The notes below the pieces were generated by a model that saw only the letters and a program-made list of their open reading frames with translations, did not search any database and had not been told where the DNA came from. A DNA stretch of 64,000 bases from JAJTHB01 sp033763775 (GTDB lineage Bacteria; Pseudomonadota; Alphaproteobacteria; Rickettsiales; SXRF01): NCBI GenBank assembly GCA_033763775.1, contig JANRJW010000003.1, positions 118,560 to 182,559 of the forward strand. Reading direction: 5' to 3'. The number at the start of each line of letters is the position of its first letter. Positions within the stretch are counted from its first letter, which is position 1. The position numbers and the translations under genes are program-made. Shown piece after piece: positions 59,229 to 64,000 of the stretch.

Positions 59229-59684
59229 TTACTCCGGCTTGTAGTGAATGAGTGTGGTTTGAAGGCTATCATCGTCTGGCGCGCTGCGCAGCTTTGCACA
59301 GAATTCTTTGTCGCGCAGCAGGCGGGAAAGCACCGCCAGCGCCTTCAGATGTTCGGTGTTAGCCTCTAGCGGGGTAAGCAGCAGGCAGATAATATCCACT
59401 GGCCGGCCATCCGCCGCGCCAAAATCAATCGGCTCTTCCAGCGTTGCCAGCACTGCGGAAATAGCACTTAAATCTTCAAAACGACCATGGGGAATACACA
59501 CGCCGCCGCCCATGCCGGTGCAGCCGAGGTTTTCACGCGCCATGAGCACCTGATAAATCTCGCGCTCAGGCAGATTCGCACGCTTGGAGGCAAACGCCGC
59601 CAGCTGCTTCAGCGCCTGTTTTTTATCACGAACGGGAAGGCGCGCCAGCACGGCACCCTGGGGAAGAAGCGTGGAAAGCTCCAT
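59229..59684 (-). CDS. ptsN: PTS-Ntr regulatory protein EIIA-Ntr
   Basis: A 151-residue regulator linking PTS phosphorylation state to nitrogen and potassium physiology. Phospho-His is in GGVCIPHGRFEDL, and the fold segments RENLGCTGMGGG and FGAADGRPVDIICLLLTP are present. Its place after hpf downstream of rpoN is conserved. Confidence 0.95.
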   Translation of the reverse strand: MELSTLLPQGAVLARLPVRDKKQALKQLAAFASKRANLPEREIYQVLMARENLGCTGMGGGVCIPHGRFEDLSAISAVLATLEEPIDFGAADGRPVDIICLLLTPLEANTEHLKALAVLSRLLRDKEFCAKLRSAPDDDSLQTTLIHYKPE

Positions 59685-59702
59685 GCTGGTAATGCGACTG
59701 CG

Positions 59703-60299
59703 CTAGGCTGCCTGGCTGCTCGGGTCAACCCAGGAGATGTTGCCGTCAGCGCGGCGATACACCACGTTCAGGCCGCCATGTGCTTTGTTGAAGAACATCA
59801 GCGCCGGCAGATCCTGCAGATCCATTTTCATCACCGCCTGGCTCACGGTCAGCGTTTCGATCTCGGTGGGTTTTTCTGCAATCACGAGGCCTGCAGCTTT
59901 TTCCTCTTCATCACGCTCGCCAGTTTCCGGCGGCAGAACGCGCTTCAGCGCTTTCACGCGGCGGGTCTCCGGCAGTGGCTCGCCGCCATGGGGCAGCTTG
60001 TGATGGTTGGTGATCTTGCGCTTATAACGACGCAACTGCTTGGACATCTTCTCCAGCGCTTCATCAAACGCCGAATACACATCGCCACCCATGCCGCTGG
60101 CACGCACCACAAAACCTTCGTGCGTGCCGACATTACCAGTCACATCCACGCGCAGCATGTGCGCTTCTTTCGAGGCCACCACATACACGTTGGTCACGCG
60201 GTCAATGTATTTGGTTACGTGCTCTTCGACCTGCGTTGCCACATGTGTGCGGAACGATTCGCCAATATCAACACCTTTACCGGAAACTTGAATCTGCAT
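59703..60299 (-). CDS. hpf: ribosome hibernation promoting factor, long form
   Basis: Long HPF dimerises 70S ribosomes into inactive 100S particles. The 198-residue protein has the N-terminal ribosome-binding domain (QIQVSGKGVDIGESFRTHVA, DEALEKMSKQLRRYKRKI), a linker, and the C-terminal dimerisation domain (LTVSQAVMKMDLQDLPALMF, VVYRRADGNISWVDP). ATG at 60299 fits the family start MQIQVSGK, with GGAT just upstream. An in-frame ATG at 60311 is possible. It is separated from rpoN by an inserted M48 gene. Confidence 0.94.
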   Translation of the reverse strand: MQIQVSGKGVDIGESFRTHVATQVEEHVTKYIDRVTNVYVVASKEAHMLRVDVTGNVGTHEGFVVRASGMGGDVYSAFDEALEKMSKQLRRYKRKITNHHKLPHGGEPLPETRRVKALKRVLPPETGERDEEEKAAGLVIAEKPTEIETLTVSQAVMKMDLQDLPALMFFNKAHGGLNVVYRRADGNISWVDPSSQAA

Positions 60300-60359
60300 T
60301 GTTTTATCCATGCTGGTTAAAAGAAGCCGGAACATAGTCTTTTTGCTGGCGCGCGTCAA

Positions 60360-61136
60360 TTAACCTCTGTGATGGTCAAAAACCCTACCATGTTCGGCCT
60401 CAAGCCTGCGGCGAAGCTCCTGTTCGAGATGAGTTCTTTGATTAAGGTCTTTCATCTGCCTGCCAAGTTCTTGAAGAAATTCAGTGCGATCATCTGGCTT
60501 CAGATAGGTTGCCTGCGCTCCATTCTGACGCCGGAGCCTGAATCTTTCACGATAAGAAGTAGCATTGGCCAGTTTTTCTAAATGCGCATTGCCATCCCTT
60601 ACCTCAGGGTGCGCTTCTGCTAAACCTTTAAGCGCTTCGTCCTGACGCAATGGATTACCGGTAAGCAGGCCTGCAATTCGATCCGCATCTTTTTCCATTT
60701 CTGGTGTCGAAAATCTCACAATACGCCGGTAAGAATTACGTGGGTGCGTGTCTAATCTTATATGGTGACCAAGCTCATGAGCGATAACTGATTCCAGCTG
60801 TTCCAGCGATAGATACTCGAAGGTTTTTCGGTCAATAAGCACCTTTCGTCCAAGCAATATTGGACCAATCACTCGTTCAATATTCTTAGTCCTGAAATAA
60901 GGGTGTACAACATAAAGTTCAGGTTCATGGCGCATAAAATCAGCAACCAGCGGATGTTTGACCAGATTATCAAATACCTTGCCAAGAGCAGCAATCGCCG
61001 GATCTGCATGATCAGCCGTAACTTTAGTAACCATGCCGGTTTGCAATCCTACTCGGAATTCTGAGTAAATTTCCCGCAAGCTGTTCGCATTGAACCGCTT
61101 AGCCGTGATCATTTTCTTGAGCCAATCTAAAACCAT
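60360..61136 (-). CDS. M48-like zinc metallopeptidase without signal peptide, 258 aa
   Basis: A peptidase with HELGHHIRLDT (zinc site 120-125) and a likely third ligand in the EMEKDADRIAG helix near residue 148. The N-terminus is helical with no membrane segment, and the C-terminal third is a charged coiled region (RQMKDLNQRTHLEQELRRRL). It lies between rpoN and hpf, genes normally adjacent. The candidate -10 (TATAAT at 61148-61143) is only 6 nt before the ATG, so the transcript may be leaderless. It shares the direct-repeat promoter of four other unknown genes. Confidence 0.8.
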   Translation of the reverse strand: MVLDWLKKMITAKRFNANSLREIYSEFRVGLQTGMVTKVTADHADPAIAALGKVFDNLVKHPLVADFMRHEPELYVVHPYFRTKNIERVIGPILLGRKVLIDRKTFEYLSLEQLESVIAHELGHHIRLDTHPRNSYRRIVRFSTPEMEKDADRIAGLLTGNPLRQDEALKGLAEAHPEVRDGNAHLEKLANATSYRERFRLRRQNGAQATYLKPDDRTEFLQELGRQMKDLNQRTHLEQELRRRLEAEHGRVFDHHRG

Positions 61137-61142
61137 ACCGTC

Positions 61143-61187
61143 ATTATAGCGGTTTTTGCGACGATCCTTTATGAAGATTCGATGAAA
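61143..61187 (-). promoter_or_regulatory. direct-repeat box and -10 for the 60360-61136 gene
   Basis: On the minus strand TTTCAT (61187-61182), CGAAT, CTTCAT (61176-61171) has an 11-bp period. TATAAT (61148-61143) follows 22 bp later. Confidence 0.65.
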
Positions 61188-61321
61188 CTAACGCCAATGA
61201 ACTAAGACATTGTAATATAATTATTTAAAGCTTCGGAATATTGAATCCAAGTACCTTGGCAAGCTGCTCAAGCTCACCATAATATAATATTTTTTCAAGT
61301 GCTTAGTCACAATACTCACTT

Positions 61322-62782
61322 TCAAACCACCGCCAGCTTGAGTCGCTTACGCTTTGGCGACGAGGGAATGCCTAGCGCCTCACGATATTTAGCGACGGTG
61401 CGGCGGGCGATATCGATGCTGCGCTCTTTCAGCTTTTCGACAATGTCATCGTCGGAGAGGATCGCCTCCGGTGTTTCGGCTTTAATCAGCTCTTCGATAT
61501 ATTGTTTCACTGCACTGCTCGAAACATCTTCGCCGCCATGCGAGCGCGCCAGTGCCGAGGTGAAGAAATATTTTAGCTCAAACGCGCCGCGCGGGCAGAT
61601 CAGAAATTTGCTGGTGGTGATACGGCTGATGGTGCTTTCGTGATAGCCGGTCTCGGCGGCGATATCTTTCAGTGTCATCGGCTTGAGATATTTCACGCCG
61701 AGCCTGAAAAATGCATCCTGCTGGCGCACCAGCTCGCTGGCCACTTTCAGCATGGTATCAGCGCGCTGTTCGAGCGCACGCACCAGCCAGCTGGCACTGC
61801 CGAACTGCTCCAGCACAAACTCTTTATCGCGCGCGCTGCGCGATTCTTTGCTCACCTGCTTGTAGTAGCGCTTATTCACCATGACTTTCGGAAAATTGGC
61901 CATATTAAGTTCCACATGCCACTTGCCGTCCGGCAGGCGGCGCACAAAAATATCTGGCTCGGTGATGGTGAGTGGTTCATGCGAAAAAGCAGCGCCCGGC
62001 TTGGGATTCAGCGTGCGTATCTCAGCGGCCATGCCCAGCACATCATCCAGCGACACGCCACATTTTTTCGCCAGCTGCTCGAATCTGGCCTCGGCCAGCA
62101 GCGGCAGATGGTCAAGAAACTGCTGCATCGCTGGATCCAACCTGTCGCGTTCACGCAGCTGTAGCTCAAGGCACTCTTTGAGGCTGCGCGCTGCAATGCC
62201 CACCGGGTCAAAGCGTTGAATCTTGGCAAGCACATCAAGCACCTCCCGCTCGCTTACGCCCAGCTGCTCCGCCTGTGCTTCAAGTTCCTGCCTGATATAG
62301 CCAGCTTCGTCGATCAGATCGATCAGATGCGCACCAATAAAGCGCTCCGTGGGGCTTTGAATATCCAGTACCAGTTGGCGCATCAGATGCTCACGCAGCG
62401 AGGGTGCGCCTTCTGCCTGCTCAAAGCCGGACTCATCGTCATCAAATCCGCTCTGCCTGGCATCACCATAGTGATCCCCGCTTAAGTAATCCTGCTCGAT
62501 CTCGCGGCTATCGTCATGGCTTGCGCCCCAGTCATCGCGCGAGTCCACCGCCTGAGGCTCCTGCGGCTCATCTTGCTGCGGCTCACGCTCAGCGACTGGT
62601 TCGTCGCCTTCGTGCTCAGAGAGCTCAAGAAACGGGTTTTTTTCCAGCTCCTGATCAATAAATTCACGCAGCTCCAGTCCGCCAAGCTGAAGCAGCTTAA
62701 TCGATTGCTGGAGCGACTGCGTCATGACCAGTTGCTGGCCTTGGCGAAGTTCTAGTCTGGGAGCGTAAGCAGGTGTATTCAT
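61322..62782 (-). CDS. rpoN: RNA polymerase sigma-54 factor
   Basis: RpoN directs RNA polymerase to -24/-12 promoters with enhancer-binding activators. The 486-residue protein has the Gln-rich region I (RQGQQLVMTQSLQQSIKLLQ), an acidic region II, the core-binding domain, the HTH (LKDIAAETGYHESTISRITT) and the RpoN box (ARRTVAKYREALGIPSS). ATG at 62782 begins MNTPAYAPRLELRQ. It follows lptB, as is common in the class. The 185 nt after its stop hold the next gene's promoter and nothing else I can call. Confidence 0.97.
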   Translation of the reverse strand: MNTPAYAPRLELRQGQQLVMTQSLQQSIKLLQLGGLELREFIDQELEKNPFLELSEHEGDEPVAEREPQQDEPQEPQAVDSRDDWGASHDDSREIEQDYLSGDHYGDARQSGFDDDESGFEQAEGAPSLREHLMRQLVLDIQSPTERFIGAHLIDLIDEAGYIRQELEAQAEQLGVSEREVLDVLAKIQRFDPVGIAARSLKECLELQLRERDRLDPAMQQFLDHLPLLAEARFEQLAKKCGVSLDDVLGMAAEIRTLNPKPGAAFSHEPLTITEPDIFVRRLPDGKWHVELNMANFPKVMVNKRYYKQVSKESRSARDKEFVLEQFGSASWLVRALEQRADTMLKVASELVRQQDAFFRLGVKYLKPMTLKDIAAETGYHESTISRITTSKFLICPRGAFELKYFFTSALARSHGGEDVSSSAVKQYIEELIKAETPEAILSDDDIVEKLKERSIDIARRTVAKYREALGIPSSPKRKRLKLAVV

Positions 62783-62854
62783 AGCAAAACCATGCAAGAA
62801 TCATACCAACTAAACATTAATCAATGGTTAATGTACTAAGATAATGATTTTATA

Positions 62855-63700
62855 TTATAAAGTGAATCGCTCACCCAGATAGACGCGGCGCACTTCCGCA
62901 CTACTGACGATTTCCGAGGGGGTTCCCTCCATCAGCACCGTACCGTCATGCATGATGTAGGCGCGGTCGATGATATCGAGTGTCTCACGCACGTTATGAT
63001 CCGTAATCAGCACCCCGAGGCCGCGATCTTTCAGATGCTTCACCAGATTACGCACCTCATCAACAGCAATCGGGTCAATGCCCGCCAGCGGCTCATCCAG
63101 CAGCATGAAAGATGGCCGCGATGCCAGCGCGCGCGCAATCTCCACACGCCGACGCTCACCGCCCGAAAGCGTGATGCCCTCCGCCAGACGAAGATGGGTG
63201 ATGGAAAATTCTGCCAGAAGCTCCTCAAGCGCGGTTTGCCTGAGCGCCCTGTCCTGCTCCACCAGCTCGAGCACCGACATGATGTTCTGCTCCACCGTCA
63301 TGCCACGGAAGATGGAGGCCTCCTGGGGCAGGTAGCCGATGCCGAGACGGGCGCGGCGGTACATGGGCAGGCGCGTGACGTCGCGGCCGTCGAGCGTGAT
63401 ACTGCCGGCATCGGCGGGCACCAGGCCGGTGATCATGTAGAACACGGTGGTCTTGCCGGCGCCGTTGGGACCGAGCAGGCCCACGGCCTCGCCGCGCCCG
63501 GTGGCGATGCTGACGCCCTTCACCACCATGCGGCCGCCGTAGCTCTTCTGCACGTTGACGGCCGTCAGCCAGTCCTGGCCGCCGTAGATGCCCTCCTCCG
63601 GACCCTGCATGGCCGCGTGGCCGTTGCGGGCCGGCAGGTTACGTCCGGGAGTGGCGGGGCGTGCCGGCTTGGGGCTCCTGCCGAAGGGGAACAGTCGCAT
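62855..63700 (-). CDS. lptB: LPS export ABC transporter ATPase LptB, with a base-composition break
   Basis: LptB powers LPS extraction from the inner membrane with LptFG. The 281-residue protein has Walker A GLLGPNGAGKTTVFYMI, GYLPQEASIFRGMTVEQNI, signature LSGGERRRVEIARAL, Walker B FMLLDEPLAGIDP and switch ITDHNVRETLDI. The first 45 residues are a Pro/Arg-rich extension. DNA encoding about residues 1-137 (63290-63700) is far richer in G/C at third positions than the rest of the gene and the window, although the frame and protein are continuous. Confidence 0.95.
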   Translation of the reverse strand: MRLFPFGRSPKPARPATPGRNLPARNGHAAMQGPEEGIYGGQDWLTAVNVQKSYGGRMVVKGVSIATGRGEAVGLLGPNGAGKTTVFYMITGLVPADAGSITLDGRDVTRLPMYRRARLGIGYLPQEASIFRGMTVEQNIMSVLELVEQDRALRQTALEELLAEFSITHLRLAEGITLSGGERRRVEIARALASRPSFMLLDEPLAGIDPIAVDEVRNLVKHLKDRGLGVLITDHNVRETLDIIDRAYIMHDGTVLMEGTPSEIVSSAEVRRVYLGERFTL

Positions 63701-63703
63701 GCG

Positions 63704-64000
63704 CTAGTTGCCCCGGATGACCGAGCTGCCGCTCGTGCTGGGCTGCCAGGCATCCTGCGCCGCCGGGTTCGGCTGGGCCTTCTTCAGGATTTCCTTGGCA
63801 CGCTCCTTGGCGTCGTTGGGAAAGAACAGGAGGCACTGCTTGCCGGGAGGGCAGGTGCGCCCGGTCGGCGTCTCCGCCGCGTTGGACGACAAGGCAGGCC
63901 CGGTCGTCCTAGGCGCCTGCGGCTGCTGGACGGCCGCGGCTCCCGCCTCGCCGGGCTCGACCTCGAAACGGTACATGCCGGTCGTCAGGTCGATCTTGAG
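63704..64000 (-). CDS. lptA: probable LptA C-terminal end (partial)
   Basis: The last 98 residues of a protein that runs off the window. It reads LKIDLTTGMYRFEVEPGE, then a Pro/Ala-rich linker, CPPGKQCLLFFPNDAKERAK and a short tail. The start of the visible part resembles the closing strand of LptA, the periplasmic LPS bridge. The position directly before lptB supports this, but the tail is not diagnostic. The DNA is very G/C-rich, unlike the window before 63290. Confidence 0.55.
   Translation of the reverse strand, partial: LKIDLTTGMYRFEVEPGEAGAAAVQQPQAPRTTGPALSSNAAETPTGRTCPPGKQCLLFFPNDAKERAKEILKKAQPNPAAQDAWQPSTSGSSVIRGN

Noticed and set aside
61206..61290. Fragment reading LEKILYYGELEQLAKVLGF in the gap after rpoN
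   Set aside because: It looks protein-like but has no start codon or ribosome site and only about 25 codons. It may be a gene remnant, too short to support.

Overview
The window comes from an alphaproteobacterium of moderate GC (mid-50s percent by eye). The evidence is gene content and order: a class I lysyl-tRNA synthetase, a short HPr kinase of the alphaproteobacterial PTS-Ntr type, divK-pleD, sdhCDAB, and the conserved blocks lptA-lptB-rpoN-hpf-ptsN, xthA/erpA/dgt-argS-SPOR-nagZ-tatABC-serS-surE-pcm-nlpD, and argH-lptM-lysA beside ftsE/zinc-ribbon/hpt. I cannot name the genus. Two perfect parS sites at 33.0-33.15 kb suggest a position fairly near the chromosome origin.

Layout. 0-4.3 kb: the end of glnA, then an accessory stretch with an unknown helical protein, a 19-residue peptide gene, a DUF2061 protein under a Fur-like box, a tandem beta-carbonic-anhydrase and a BrnT/BrnA toxin-antitoxin pair. 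4.3-12.3 kb: thiC, a catalytically dead SGNH protein divergent from a miniature YbbP-like protein, mutY, an FAD reductase, bactofilin, rnhA and thrB. 12.4-17.1 kb: the sdh operon, with a receiver-like protein and an M48 lipoprotein inserted between sdhA and sdhB. 17.2-26.1 kb: a PfkB kinase, ftsE without ftsX, a zinc-ribbon protein, hpt, lysA, lptM, argH, a TlpA-like protein, a HAD protein and lysS. 26.2-33.0 kb: a 2011-residue fusion of four GlcNAc-transferase-like domains with two 2-oxoglutarate/Fe(II) oxygenase domains, divergent from a sulfotransferase. 33-46.7 kb: parS sites, photolyase, then nlpD back to dgt. 46.7-56.2 kb: erpA, xthA, pleD, divK, three genes of unknown role and acs. 56.2-64 kb: PTS-Ntr/HprK/RapZ genes, folate genes, hpf, an M48 peptidase, rpoN, lptB and the end of lptA.

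Four things stand out. First, the giant fusion pairs the two chemistries used in protist Skp1 modification, prolyl hydroxylation and GlcNAc transfer to hydroxyproline. Second, five genes of unknown role (at 548, 36645, 51016, 51995 and 60360) share a promoter design: two TTCAY/TGTCAC half-sites with an 11-bp period, 20-24 bp before a -10 box. This looks like a regulon under a PhoB/OmpR-type regulator. Third, palindromic repeats are scattered throughout and have entered coding sequences in frame (acs, serS, dgt) or supply C-termini (surE, lptM, tatC, tatB), as Rickettsia palindromic elements do. Fourth, base composition jumps to very high GC inside lptB near 63.29 kb, which may mark a chimeric assembly join.
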